A DNA stretch of 64,000 nt, from NCBI RefSeq assembly GCF_964204645.1, contig NC_134032.1:12952275-13016274 (forward strand). Direction: 5' to 3'. Below the pieces are notes generated by a model. That model did no database searches and was not told the DNA's origin. It saw only the letters and a list, made by a program, of their open reading frames with translations. Made by a program: the position numbers and the translations under genes. This stretch comes from Tubulanus polymorphus. Its lineage: Eukaryota; Nemertea; Palaeonemertea; Tubulaniformes; Tubulanidae. This document shows positions 21,162-33,542 of the stretch, piece after piece (the first letter of the stretch is position 1; each line of letters starts with the position of its first letter).

Positions 21162-24100
21162 ATAGTTTTCATCGGTCCCAATGGCCTGGCGTTATAAAGG
21201 ATTTCTAACTGTATTTGCAATACTTTTTTCCAGCGAAACGTACACTGGTGGATAGATGTTCACTGAAATGACTAGAAAATTGCGTTGGTTCCGTGAAAAG
21301 GTGTTCGCTAATTGATAGAGAGGTGTTCACAAAAGACAGATTTAAGTGTGTTCGGCGCAACAACTTCGATTTCTAACGAAATACGTATCTTTCCTAGAAT
21401 CGATAGGATTTCCGATGACGTCAACGGCACAAGAGAGCGCGCCGCGTGAGTGATGGTTTGCGAGCGCAACGTCGAATTGATGATCTGTATTCGAGTTCCG
21501 TACCGGGAAAAAGGCGGAAAAAAATATAACGAGAGATCGCTGTCGTCTGTCGACGAAGATTATCGGTCACATCGGAATTGACGAGGCGTTTTGCGAGCGT
21601 ATTTGACACCGGTCATCGTCTCGACAAGTTGCACCCGCGCAGCGGAATTCCCTGAGCGATCGCGATGATGGAATATACAAATCGAACGCGGGCCAATAGA
21701 AATCGTCATCATTAAGACATACTTTACTCTGGACGAGTGTTTGCGCCCACTTAGACCGACAGTCACGATCTTTATCCCGCCGATCTTAATTAATATTTTC
21801 AGTCTGACGAGTTCTTATGTGCAGATCGTTGCAGCTATATTTAATACTCTCATTCCGACGAACTCTTCGGCAGAAAACCAGTTACGACTACTTTGCTTTA
21901 ATAATTTCAATCTGATCGACTTTTATGCAGAAAACCCGTTATCGCTACGTTGCAGCTATACCTGATATTTTCTTTTTGACGAACACAGGTGCCAGATAGT
22001 TCCAAGGGCTCGTGAAAATTCTAACCGACGCCAAGACCAAGCCCATCCGGGGACACCCACTCGAGAAAGGGACGATTCTAAATGCCAGGATTTATATATA
22101 ATCGGAGCCACCCTTATTGGATTAACGCTATGGGTAGTTCTGTAGACATTGAATCGATGATACTGCGTAACTTTCTAGTTTAAATACCACTGATTTTGAT
22201 AATCTACGATGAACTCAGTCTTAAGTATGTAACAAACTGTAACCAAGGCTAATAGTGTGGAGATTTTCAAACACTCTTAGTTTCACTGCAAACATGACTT
22301 CACTGTATGAGACATTTTCGATGGCAAATGAACCGGCGATACTTCGTTGCTATTTCAATTACGGTGAAGTTCAACTAGCCAGATCTAGGGCAGAGATGTA
22401 GGAGCTCATAAAGCAGTGACGTGTCAAGTAGAGCAGAAGCTGAATACGTAATCTTCAACATCGAGTACGGCGCGTAATGCATTTAAAATACGGACACGAG
22501 CCGGTACACTTGACGTGCTAATGATGGCATCTACTTGAGCGACGAAAACAATTCGAACTCAGTCAAAACGTGCATACATAATGTTGATCGAGGGTCATGT
22601 CATGTCAGAAAAGCTGCTTTCCACCACCCGGCTTTGATAGTTCGATATTCGAGCGATCCAGGCGCTTCGACGTTGCTATGGTTACAAGAGGAGACATTAT
22701 CGAAGAGTGTTTGTAAATCGGTTCAGACGCTGAAAGGTGGTCATCAATATCAAGCCGTGGGCGGAGAAATTGATTATTAGAATTGCCATCTGAACCGACT
22801 AGAAATCACGACGAATCCGCCCGCCGGCGAGCGCTCATTCGATATACCAAATACGATATGATATTGTGCGTAACAACACGTGAATTGCACAACAATCTTA
22901 TCATAAAAGGCTGAGGTAAATTATCGAATGACGTTATACACGCCCGTAAGTGGTGCAGATCCGGCAACGCTGCTGTGGCAATCGAGGATTCTAATCGACG
23001 ATCCGCCAGGATCGCTAGTAGTAGTAGTTGTAGTAGCGATGAAAGCACGGGGAAACATGAGTAACTCCTGTTTCGCTCCCGGCTGGACGATGTGGTGGGT
23101 TTTTTAAAGGGATACCGAATCAAAACAAATCAAACGTAATCTACCTATCAAATAAATAACGGGGTCAATGCCTATTTTAAAATCAGAAACAGGGGTAACT
23201 ACTAGCGAACCTGACAGACTTACGTCGAATCCCCGACTGCTAATTATTCAATAAGGTCCGACCAAAACAACCACAACAATGCCGGAAAACGACGAGGATT
23301 CAACGAATATCCACCATGTTCGCTAGTAGTTACTCGGTTTCTTGCATATTTCAGGATTCGATCTGCAAACCTCACTTCAAAACGTCGAAAAACATTCAGA
23401 ACGTTTTCGTTCTTTAATAGTGTGGAATTTTTATATTGATTGAAAATATTCGCATGATCTAAGATCATAGTAGATTGCGCGTTAATTGAGTATAGCAGGT
23501 ATCCGTCTTGTCCGGAGCGGTGTCAGTGTTCAGTGACATGGCTCAAGCCGAGCCACCGTGATTTACAACCACTTTGTAATTTCCCCCGCCAGCCACAACG
23601 AGTGACGTCATTAGGAAATGCGATATCCTCTTGTAATGACGTCATGAATGATTGAACTATCCCATTAGAAATACGACACAGGTTGCATTAGGAAACATAA
23701 CACGAAACGTCAATCGATGGAAATTCCTGACCGAAACCAAAACCTTCGAAGTCTATGAACACGATGATTTGGATATTCTCGGAGCCACCCCTATCAGAGA
23801 CGACCATGTGACTTGTCTAAGGTCTGAACAATACTCAAACTTGTCATCAAACTTTCAAAAAAAACCTTACGACTTTACTTCCTCCATATTATTAGCTTTT
23901 TAGACTGAGTGTCGATCAAATGTTGCAGTAATCTTTTATATCATATTTGCTTTGCGCGCAAAATCAACTCGAACATGACCTTGAACTTGAACGCGAGAGG
24001 CGCGGAAGCTTTGCGGCCATGTTGTTTTTTTTTCTAATGAAAAACGCGACGTAGAAAAATCGGGCGGCGAAGTCAAATCGAGCGCAAAATTGAATATGAA

Positions 24101-24599
24101 AACAGTTTCATCCTGCTGCAGGTACCGTGTTTACAAAAGACCGGATATTCGCGTAATTTACTAGAAAATCCTCTCTATACGCCGGCTCCGGGTCTTCGTG
24201 GAAATATTTTTTTTCTAAATTAACTTTAGATGAGAATTTCGCGTTATTCATTGAGCGCTACGTGATACAGACGATATACGAGGCTAATATTAATAGACCG
24301 CGGCGGTTAATAGAACGGGTTCATTGTTGTGTCACGCGCGCGGTTTTCAATTGCCTAGCACGTACAACTCTGTACGTTTGCGCTCGATTGCGCGCTCTCC
24401 AGAAATATTCGTGACGTTCTTATCAATGTCGGATGTTGCGACCATCGAAAATATTAAAGGATTTATATCTTTGCTGCGTGCGTTTTCCAACTGCAATTTC
24501 TAGCAGGGCTTTGGGCTAACCAAACTAACGGATGGGACTGTGAAGGTAGTGTAGCCTGCCCAGAACCTCAGCCAAAAGACATTTTTAACGGAAAATGAA
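21162..24599. other. Intergenic with degenerate repeats
   Basis: No gene supported. It holds a degenerate tandem of about 70-bp period at 21780-21990 (CAGTCTGACGAGTTCTTATG, CATTCCGACGAACTCTTC, CAATCTGATCGACTTTTATG), RepA fragments near 22975-23010 and 23297-23420, and the dispersed phrase GGATATTCTCGGAGCCACC at 23771. Confidence 0.45.
23603..23644. promoter_or_regulatory. Paired CRE-type palindromes
   Basis: Two perfect TGACGTCA sites, the CREB/ATF consensus, lie at 23603-23610 and 23637-23644, and their surroundings form an imperfect inverted repeat. No gene is recognised next to them, so function is unknown. Confidence 0.35.
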
Positions 24600-25055
24600 C
24601 CACAAATACCATTCAAAAGCTGATCGTCCACACTTCGCGTGTTCAGGGTTTCGCCTGATAAATATTTGATAGAGCCACAGAACACCCGTCATTTGACATT
24701 CAGCACAATTTCTGAACTGATCATCCACACTTCACGCCATGTTTTCGGAACATCGTACGAGACTTTTTTAATTGAAATTGGACTACAAACACCAGACATT
24801 AGACATTTAATCAGCACATTAATCTTCCACACTTCACATATTGTGTTCAGTATACTTTATCGGAGACATTTCTAATGGAAGATGAACTATAAACAGCAGC
24901 AAAAATACATAAATCCTCTTTATGTATTTTTGACAGCAGACGTTAGACATTTCATGGTCCACACTTCACACTTCAGTGGCGAATAGGTTCCAACTACGAG
25001 GAATATTATCATTGAGATAATGGCTCGTAGGTTCCACGGTGCTGATTGATACCCG
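24600..25055 (+). repeat. About 110-bp tandem-repeat element, second locus
   Basis: About three units share CTGATCGTCCACACTTC or ATCATCCACACTTCACG, GTTTTCGGAACATCG or TTCAGTATACTTTATCG, GGACTACAAACACCAGACAT and TTAGACATTT. Downstream, TAGGTTCCACGGTGCTGATT and GATACCCGCGGCTGC resemble the flank seen at 4944 and 32533. Confidence 0.65.
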
Positions 25056-25714
25056 CGGCTGCTGTTCGATATAACCGTCGGCTGTATGTCAATGTTTTTT
25101 CAGCACCCGGATTAACTGCAATGTTACCTCTAAACACCTAACACGAATGGCGTTCAATTATCGCTAAACACGTTGCCGGCTATCTGAAGTAGCTCGGCTC
25201 CTAGAGGCTCAATCATCGCGACGAGAGGACGGGAGTGGCTACACTTCGGGTGGGGACTAGGATGCCGTCGATTAATTGGATTCGATCGTTATAGCCTAGA
25301 TTCGGCGGAACATCCGTTGTAATGACGTCAATCGCCGATACGAGCGAACGACCTTGAAGATAAGTGGAGACGATGTCGAACTAGATGTAAAATCGATGAT
25401 ATTTACAATTAAGCCGGTAGTTTCTCAATACAAAAGGATTTGCAGCCATCACGCATGCTTTTTAAGGGGCGAGCTGCTTTCATGCGCAACATAGTCGATC
25501 GTGCAAAATGCTACGCCGACATAATGATATTGTTGTTGGCACGATATATTGCCAATATAATACCAAAAATATTTGAAAAGAAAAAAAGGAAGACAACCTT
25601 ACCCTACGGTGTGTGATTAGGTATATGCCATGTCTGACAAAGAAAACCCTGCATGATCAGGGCAGAACTATGCATTTTAATGTCTATTGGAGGGGATGGG
25701 GGAGAAACCCGGAG

Positions 25715-25862
25715 AAGACGTGTTTTAGACGTGTGCGGCCGCGGCCGGGACGGGGGCCGGGACCGTGTTTCATACGTGCGGCCGCAGCCGGGACCGGGGC
25801 CGGGACAGTGTTTCAGACGTGTGGCCGCGGCCGGGGCCGAGGCCGTGTTTCAGACCCTACCC
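25715..25862 (+). repeat. GC-rich minisatellite (about 45-bp unit)
   Basis: Three to four units of CGTGTTTCAGACGTGTGCGG plus CCGGGACGGGGGCCGGGAC variants stand out against the A/T-rich surroundings. The Arg/Gly/Pro-rich ORFs read through it are repeat artefacts. Confidence 0.7.
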
Positions 25863-26573
25863 GAAGAAGCGGAGTTCTATTCGATATAACAACAATATTT
25901 ACAAAAGGGCACTTTCCCAAAATTTCCGGGGCCTACCCCGTATACCCTGTATGCATGAAAAGGTATATAACATGTATGGTTAAGTTTAGTAAGATATTCC
26001 CTCCATTATAAGGTATTCCATGATAAAGTATACATACCCTTCAAGTAAAATAGTGACCAAATTGAAGCGAACGCTGGTGAAATATGTACACACCTGAAAC
26101 CTGAAGACATTCCAGAACCCGTCAGCGACAACATACCGCAGTTTCAGCGGCAATCTAAATACGATGTTTGCAATTTAGTTGAAATGGTGTTGTATTTGTA
26201 TTGGATGCAATGGGCGGCTGAATCCACAAGTGGAAGAGCATTTACCATTACGGATGTGCAAATACATGCGTGCCTCGGTCAACAGGAGGCGAAGAAAGGT
26301 ATGTGAGTCTATATGAATGGCCGTTCGTCTCGTGAGGCTACCAGGCCGTTCGTTTATAGCCCGAACAGCATGCTGTCCCCGGGCATCACGCAGGTCCCTG
26401 CAGTCCTTTCACCCAGGGGCCATCGGTGTACCGACTGACGACGCTGCCCTGGGATTTTGTCGAGCAACTATCATTGATTTCCTTTCATATCATCCCTACT
26501 CAACAACAATTAGCATTGGGAAATCGATTGAAAATTAGATGTTAGAATGAGTAACGTAAACTTCCTAACTACT

Positions 26574-26925
26574 AATAGCGATCCTCTGCTGGTGGATCCT
26601 GAATTGCCGCGAGTGCAACATTAGCATTTTTGGGACCGCGTGCATTGTACAACTTCGGCGCATGTCCTGATCGACTTGAAGGCTTGTAAACTGTCGTGGC
26701 TCGTAAATTTTGTTTGTTTTTTTTTCTTTGAATCTCTGTACAAAGCCCGTCATGCTTTCCGTGAAATAAATTTGAACTTGATCTTCTCTGAAGCCACTTT
26801 CCGAATTACAGAATTTCGTTCGTATGAAAAGACTGGTTTAGAACCGACTACGCCTTGGCCAACGTAGCCAAATGGTTCCCCACGACACCGAACTCTAAGC
26901 CAAATGTCTAAACTGTTTCCTCGTC
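26574..26925 (-). mobile_element. Dispersed repeat, RepA-related, copy 1
   Basis: It opens with a minus-strand RepA-like end (GGTGGATCCTGAATTGCCGC, then CAACATTAGCATT). It continues through GATCGACTTGAAGGC, AAAAGACTGGTTTAGAACCG and ACGTAGCCAAATGGTTCCCC to GCCAAATGTCTAAACTGTTTC. The same blocks occur in order at 28556-28825. Confidence 0.6.
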
Positions 26926-28555
26926 ATCTCACGTATTTTTCCCGATCCTCCGCATAATTCGGAGACGAATTTTACCGGTACCGGTTTGTCCGCTAATACA
27001 TTTGCCAACATGTTCCATGTTTTGTGAATATCCCCATCATACCTCATGGCGCATCGATATAACACGATGCTATTTCATTACACGCAATGACAAAGCTATT
27101 AAATCATTTTGTCACATCATCGACGGTTATTAGCAGTACACGGCACCATTCGGCCGTGTGTTATATGGGTTGTCAGGTATCGGCTGACATCACCATTTAT
27201 CACTTAACAACCTCAAACTTTATATCCATTTAGATTTTAAGTACACCGCGTAAATGTACACGAACTTAGCCACAAAAATGTCGATTAACTCCGATAGAAC
27301 CATTTCTCAATGATTAATCTTTAACTGTAGGAAACCCGGGGACCTCACCTATGATCTTACCGCGAACTGGCATACTGAAAAATGTCAACATTCAACGCCC
27401 CCTGGCGAACTTTCGGCAACACTCTGAAAGTCGTAGTGTGTCAAGGGCCGTAACCTTGCAGCCAGTACATACACGTAACTTGCAAAGCGCCGCAATTATA
27501 CTAGGGCATGGACATAGACATTCGACTCCGAACATGCCATCAACAGATTCAAGAAAGTCGCCTGAAGAAAATCTTCTTCGACAAGCTAATGGCTATATCA
27601 GAAACGATCGATAAACGCTTAGTAAAATCCGAAATGAAAACACAACCTTTTAATCGCAGTTTTTGCGCGTAAATTCGTTTATCGATAAAGCTTTAACGGC
27701 AGGTCGATTTCAGCAGTTAACTGGACTGGATTTTACAATAAACCGCAACGCACCGACGCGAAACCAGGAAAAACTTTCCAACCGACCCGGAGCAGCCCGT
27801 CGATGTGTCCTGGAACGTTGTGATGTGGATATTCTCGGAGCCACCACTAATCATCGACAGAGGAACTTCGTATTTTCGACGAAAGTACATCAATATTTAT
27901 CGAATCGACGGCATAGTACACAGTCTAGGGCCTGCGCCCGAATTTTCTAGGACCAGCCTTACATTTCACAGATGTTGCAGTGCTTATACTCATAAATATC
28001 GGCGCTAAAAGATACATTTTACAAGACAAGAAACAAGTAGAAACAACGTGTTTAAAACTACACGGCATTTAGCTGGTAACGCTCAACTAAGACAGTTACG
28101 AATGTAAATCTGACTTTTCAAACACGAACAGAACACGACTGTGTATATCGTAGTCAGTCAGACGGATCGTATTTCAAATCAAAGATAAAGGTCCTAAAAC
28201 AAGTGAAAAGGAAATATGGAGTTCCAGATCAAGATAGCCTCAAGTGAAAAAGAAGGCGAATGTCTACAACAGCCAACAATTCCAGTCTTTTACGCTGACC
28301 TATCAGCTTAAAATGTACGGAGGTTTTAATAAGCTCAATCTGCAACTACGCTCGAATTCAATTGACTCAATTTGCATTTCGCATCTTTGGAAATTAACTC
28401 AGAGCACAGGCGCGCGTGCAATGAAATTGTCTTTCTTATCCGCATAATAAGATTACCGGTATCCCAAAAGATGGCCGCGTCGGTAGATCGTATGCGTTAG
28501 GCAGAATTCGTGTGCATTTTCAATCTTTTTAAAATGGAAACTGCTATATAGCGAA

Positions 28556-28825
28556 TGATAGATCCTCATCTGCCACAAGCCGCGAACCTTCCGAGTGCCA
28601 CAGTAGCATTCCGAGACCCCGAAAGTCAATGTCTTGATCGACTCGAGACACTGTCGCGGCTGGTCTGACGACAGAGATCGCCACTTTCCGAGGAAAAGAC
28701 TTTCGTTCGTTCGAAAAGACTTGTGTTCAGAACCAACTACGCCTTGGTCACCGTAGCCAAATGGTCCCCCAGGATACCGACCCAGTATTACAAGCCAAAT
28801 GTCTAAACTGTTTCATTTCACTGAA
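28556..28825 (-). mobile_element. Dispersed repeat, RepA-related, copy 2
   Basis: GATCCTCATCTGCCACAAG, GCCACAGTAGCATT, GATCGACTCGAGACACTGTC, AACCAACTACGCCTTGG and GCCAAATGTCTAAACTGTTT follow copy 1 in order. The interior carries small indels. Confidence 0.6.
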
Positions 28826-30954
28826 CTCTTGGTTAAGTTTGACTGGAGGGTTTTGGCTGGAGTTCAATACAACTTTAATCAAAGAACAAAAATGGATCCA
28901 ACAGTACTCATTTTGGTGGCCTGCGGACTGGGTCGGCATAAATCAGGATTTGAATTTATAGTTCCTTTTTAATAGAAAAACATGTCCCTCTTGGAACGGG
29001 CCCCTTGAAGATCCCTGGCTGCAGGTCCATTCTATCATTTCAACTCAAGATGAGAAACGACCGTGTGTCGTCTGTGTCGGTGGTTAATGCGCACAGATGT
29101 TCAGATAAACACAAATCGTCGACAATAATCGATTAAATTGCAAGCTACACGAATTGTATACGTATATAGGACGCCTCATCGGGCCTGACGCTTGTGTTAA
29201 TTAAATTATCATTGATTACTTTAAAATCCACGTAAATGTAAAATTGATTGCGTCAACGCAATGTGCCCGTACCGAAGAGATTGACGACATAATTGTGTGG
29301 GCCAAAGATATGGATCATAAACAGTAGCAAGGATGGACGATCGAACGGCTGAACTAAAATTAGCCTAAAAAACCCTGTTTACACGAAGTATCTCCAAAAC
29401 TAAGGATTTCCGAAAAAAATCTTTTTAATCAACTCAAACTGGATCCAATGCGGTCCGTGCATGAAATATTCGGCGTTTCTTACCTTACTCATTGTGCATT
29501 CCTACACTGATACTGTAAGCAAATACTAAAAGGCGAAATATAGCACTCTAGAACAGCGCGGTTTACAACAACAAGTGTTATGATAGTAATTATAAATCCG
29601 TTCTCTCTTTCTCGCGCCCTCGATCAAGGTCTATTCTAATCCAAAACTATATGATGGTATGCGTAGAGATAGATACAGAACGATCCGACGCGCTAAGAGT
29701 GTAGGCCTACACTGTTCTACAATAATGAAGAGTCTTGATAGCGTATATCTGCAAGTGAAGCGGTTATTGCGTCCACTCCGTCTCGAAGCCACTAAATTCT
29801 ATCGTCCATAAGATCCTAATTCAAAATGTAGAGCACATTGATTCCAATACTGGTGAGATGATGATGGGGCTACTTGGCTGTGTAGTGGACTGCGATATGA
29901 CATAAACTATATCCTAACAAGAAAGCAGCATGCACTCTCTATCGCGCGGCCGCTCTGAATCTAACAGCGTTGGGATAAAGTGCTCCTGGTTGGTACGGCG
30001 GGATGGTGTTCAGACTGCCGCGTGGTGTGAGTTCTGTGTACCAATATCAGACCATGATTTGATTTGTTGCTCGAAAACTAAGCGTATCGTCAACTACTCT
30101 AACGAACAAATGGAAAACCTTCACGGCGCTTAAGTTGTCGTGGTAATCGGGGATTCTTGCTTGTGACGCCAGTACAGCAGATGTTTCCGCCTGGTGTGGG
30201 GAGGTTCACAAGCAGTAGGAGATTTACGTACCTATAGTAAGGCCCTACTCTTATTTAGTAAAAAATCAAACATATAAGAAAAAGCAAAAAAAAATTGGTT
30301 CTTTAATGTACCGCGGAATAATAGAGACCCCTCCAAGTTGCTCCAATAGTATCATCGTAAATAGAAGGGGTGTTTTGTAAATTTGTAATGTTTAATAAAT
30401 GCTTTTAAATGTTCTGTTTTTTAAAACCATGCAATGGTTGGAGTTGAACAAATCGATTTTATTATTCTCTATTCCGCAGACTGCATATTTGGATTCGGGA
30501 GTTTAATTACTGACTGATAAGTAACTTGACAAAAAAATCATCTGGTATGCTGACCCAACCGGTAAGTAAATATGTCTCAGCGAATCGCATCTCAACCAAA
30601 GAAAAACAGTAACTCGAAACGATGTGTTTTTTAAGTCATTTGAACCAGTATTTGTTTTGGCAACACACCAAATTTACATAACTAACTCGATCGAACTGAA
30701 AACCAGTCCGCAATTAGAAAAATGTTCTCAGGCAGATCGTTGAAACACTTAATTTCGCGGCTTTATTAATTGAAAACGACTGAAATAGTTTTGTACCCGC
30801 GAAATTGAATTTATGTAAATTAGAGTGCAGCACTGACACCTAGGTGTGGAATACCATATACTGGGTGGGATAATGACAATGCTGGAAATGGCCACATTCG
30901 ATTCATGAAATAAGGACCAACGAAAATATAAGACGTTAGAAAGGGGTACCCCGG

Positions 30955-31155
30955 ATCCGCTGCTGTGGCCACCAGGTGCGCTGTAGTGTACTCGGTTATC
31001 CGCACTTCTTTGAAGTTGAATCGATCGGTTATCAGAAAACTATACCAAACACTCGTGGAAACGACTCATTTGATGATATATATTTGGACTCTCGGGAACC
31101 TAAAAATCCGGTTCAAGTTTAACGCATAGAGCCGACCGTATAGTGGCGCCATAAC
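30955..31155 (+). mobile_element. RepA/RepB composite element, degenerate
   Basis: CCACCAGGTGCGCTGTAGTG is followed by CTCGGTTATCCGCACTTC, CCTAAAAATCCGGTTCAAG and GTGGCGCCATAACG, the same order as 16985-17235 but with the terminal motif decayed. Confidence 0.5.
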
Positions 31156-31228
31156 GTATATGCCCGATCCGCTATCTCATTAAACGCAATTTAGAAATGA
31201 AAATGTATACTTTAAAGAGGTGACATAC

Positions 31229-31246
31229 CTTTGAATTACTTGAATT
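31229..31246 (-). CDS. Possible 18-nt microexon (NSSNSK)
   Basis: On the minus strand a strong pyrimidine tract and acceptor (ATTTTTTTTCATTTCAG) is followed by 18 nt and a consensus-like donor (AAAG/GTATGTC). Read from phase 0 it encodes Asn-Ser-Ser-Asn-Ser-Lys, and its length of six codons would keep frame. The candidate phase-0 first exons at 33456-42700 on the same strand would be compatible. Support rests only on splice sites, so it could be coincidence. Confidence 0.22.
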
Positions 31247-32099
31247 CTGAAATGAAAAAAAATGAGAGATAACAATACATAATATACGAGGTGCCGAACA
31301 TGTGGATACACTCGGAGCCATCCACCCATTGAATACATGCTTGGGAGCTAATGCGGGGCACACGCTATGATAGTTTTATTCAAGTCGATGAAACTGCGTA
31401 TGACTTTCTTGTTTAATAAACACACTATGAACAAGAATATCCTCATTTCCAAGACACGACTTTCAATGACCTTTCGATTTTGCCGCTGGAACTCCGAGCG
31501 TCGTAAAGCGAGCCAAACAATAAACGAATGGTTGCTCCACTCGGTTGGTATATCCGATAGATGGCGAACGGATCGGATATCTTCGCGGTACTGATCCGCC
31601 GCGGCGGCGCGTGGATGGAAGTATCGATCACCGACTACGATTATTGAGATACAACCCTGGGCAGTAAGCATACAAATTCTATTAACGGTGCTGAAAACCG
31701 GGTATTCAGTTTTTTTTCATTTTTACTCTGAAGTGAATACGATTCCACGAACATCTAGGGTCCATCGGCGGATGCGTGTACGTCAGCGGCACAGCGGCAG
31801 CGACGCTCTAGCAAACAGTCCCGATAACAGTAACCGTTGTCGACAGTTAATAATATGTAATTCCATAATGGATTTTAATGCATGCTTCCTGGAAGGTTGG
31901 CGCAGCGCTGTAGTCAGAGAATTGCGATCAAATGAGCGTATATACGTGGTGCATTTTCTTGGAAAGCATCAGAATATCATCACGCCGCCAAAAATCTATT
32001 CGCCAAATTTTGACTACTGATCAAAGGTCGTTTATGCAAGCGCCAACCTGTTGCTTCGTCGCAATTCTTCCAAATTCTTCTGTATAGCCCTACTCGTTT

Positions 32100-32565
32100 C
32101 CTGAGACATTTTCTGATTGAAATGGACTAGCAAATATAATTTACTACAAACCCTAGGAAATGAACATTTTTAAACTGATCGTCCAAACTTTACACGTGTT
32201 CAGTACTTCATCGAATACATTTCTAGTTGGAACTGAACTACAAACGTACCAGACATTTGACATTTTATCAGCAAACTTTTTAAAACTTATCGTCCACACT
32301 TCACATGAGACATTTCAACATGAACTACAAACCCAAAACATATCATTATATTTCATAAGCACACTTTCAAACACTGATCGTTCTCACTCAACATGAGTTC
32401 AGCGCTTCACCCTAGATATTTCTCATCGAAAATGAATTACACAAACACCAGACATTATATAAGACATTCTAGCAGCGCGCTTTCAAAAAGACATCATCAC
32501 GACATTAGACGACACTGGTAAATGTCTGAAGGAGTGGTTCCAGTTGCAGATTGATGCCTGCGCAT
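32100..32565 (+). repeat. About 110-bp tandem-repeat element, third locus
   Basis: About four degenerate units (AAACTGATCGTCCAAACTTT, GTTCAGTACTTCATCGAAT, GAACTACAAACGTACCAGAC, ATTTGACATTTTATCAGC). These are followed at 32533 by GTGGTTCCAGTTGCAGATTG and ATGCCTGCGC, the same flank order as at 4.9 kb. Confidence 0.7.
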
Positions 32566-32992
32566 CTACTTCTAGTAGAGCTACATGAAGATAATTGTTT
32601 CCGACGTATCGAACGAGGTTTGGAACGTCGGAGAATTATAAGATTTTACTTCAAGTATCGATAATGTCTATCGTTTCAAAACCTAAATCTAAAAGCGAAA
32701 AGGGCCATGAGATACGCGAATGAATCACAAATTACGATCTTTTCTATTTGAAAAAGTCATTCAGAGTTGGATATCTAAAATCAAATATAGCATTTCAATA
32801 AAGATAAACCGAGAGAAAAACTAAGATGACGACGGCGATCGTATCGAGACCAAAATAGCTCCTCTAATTGCGAGATAATTTCTCTTTGAGAAAAAAGATG
32901 ATTAAAAGGTAATTGCATTATAATTAGAACTGAATTATGCCCCCGGGGTACAAACTTTACTTGATAACCGAGCAAGAAATCTCAACTCGGTC

Positions 32993-33184
32993 AGGCAGAG
33001 GCAGAGGCAGAGGCAGAGGCAGAGGCAGAGGCAGAGGCAGAGGCAGAGGCAGAGGCAGAGGCAGAGGCAGAGGCAGAGGCAGAGGCAGAGGCAGAGGCAG
33101 AGGCAGAGGCAGAGGCAGAGGCAGAGGCAGAGAGGCAGAGGCAGAGGCAGAGGCAGAGAGAGAAGGCAGAGGCAGAGGCAGAGG
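32993..33184. repeat. (AGGCAG)n hexanucleotide minisatellite
   Basis: About 30 near-perfect AGGCAG units, with two interruptions near 33130 and 33158. All six frames stay open and yield RG, LCLC or SASA-type dipeptide ORFs, which are artefacts. Likely highly length-variable between individuals. Confidence 0.97.
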
Positions 33185-33455
33185 GATCTGATGCAGAGAT
33201 TTGATAATATCCGGTTTTGACGAGTTGTACACCGAGCCCAGAGCGTAGGAAAAAGATACAAGATCGTTGCATCACATGTAATCTACATGGGATTGCTGTA
33301 CGCGCCGGGGTCTTCCTTATATCAAATAATTGATTGGAAGGTGGTGGGAGTGCCAGGAGTCTGGTATATGCTCACTTGCCACAAATGGAAAATGATAATC
33401 ACTCGCCTCGACATGTCGTCTAGTGTGAGAGTGAGTGTGTGTGTACAGTACGTAC

Positions 33456-33542
33456 CTTTCGGTTGAATTTCAATATTTTTACAAATTGGCCAAATTTTCT
33501 CGCTAACGACTTGCGGCGGGAAACGACAGATAACGACGTCAT
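33456..33542 (-). CDS. Candidate alternative first coding exon (MTSLSVVSRRKS..)
   Basis: ATG with purine at -3 (GGAAATGA) opens 29 codons, MTSLSVVSRRKSLARKFG onward to KFNRK, and ends exactly between codons at AAAG/GTACGT, a good splice donor. The peptide is basic with RRKS, a potential basophilic-kinase site. It shares strand, ATG start and phase-0 donor with ORFs at 36533, 40989 and 42614. No downstream partner exon is recognised and the protein family is unknown. Confidence 0.33.

Larger units (their letters stand above)
28830..32099. other. Intergenic or intronic, no clear gene
   Basis: Mostly A/T-rich. It includes a RepA/RepB copy at about 30955-31155 and the possible microexon at 31229-31246. 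No other coding exon is supported; the ORFs are short and domain-free. Confidence 0.4.

Noticed and set aside
25613-26011. 132-codon Arg/Gly/Pro-rich ORF
   Set aside because: It is driven by the GC-rich minisatellite at 25715-25862; three frames are equally open.
32935-33275. Overlapping long ORFs encoding RGRGRG, LCLC and SASA repeats
   Set aside because: They are all six-frame products of an AGGCAG hexanucleotide minisatellite without coding or splice support.
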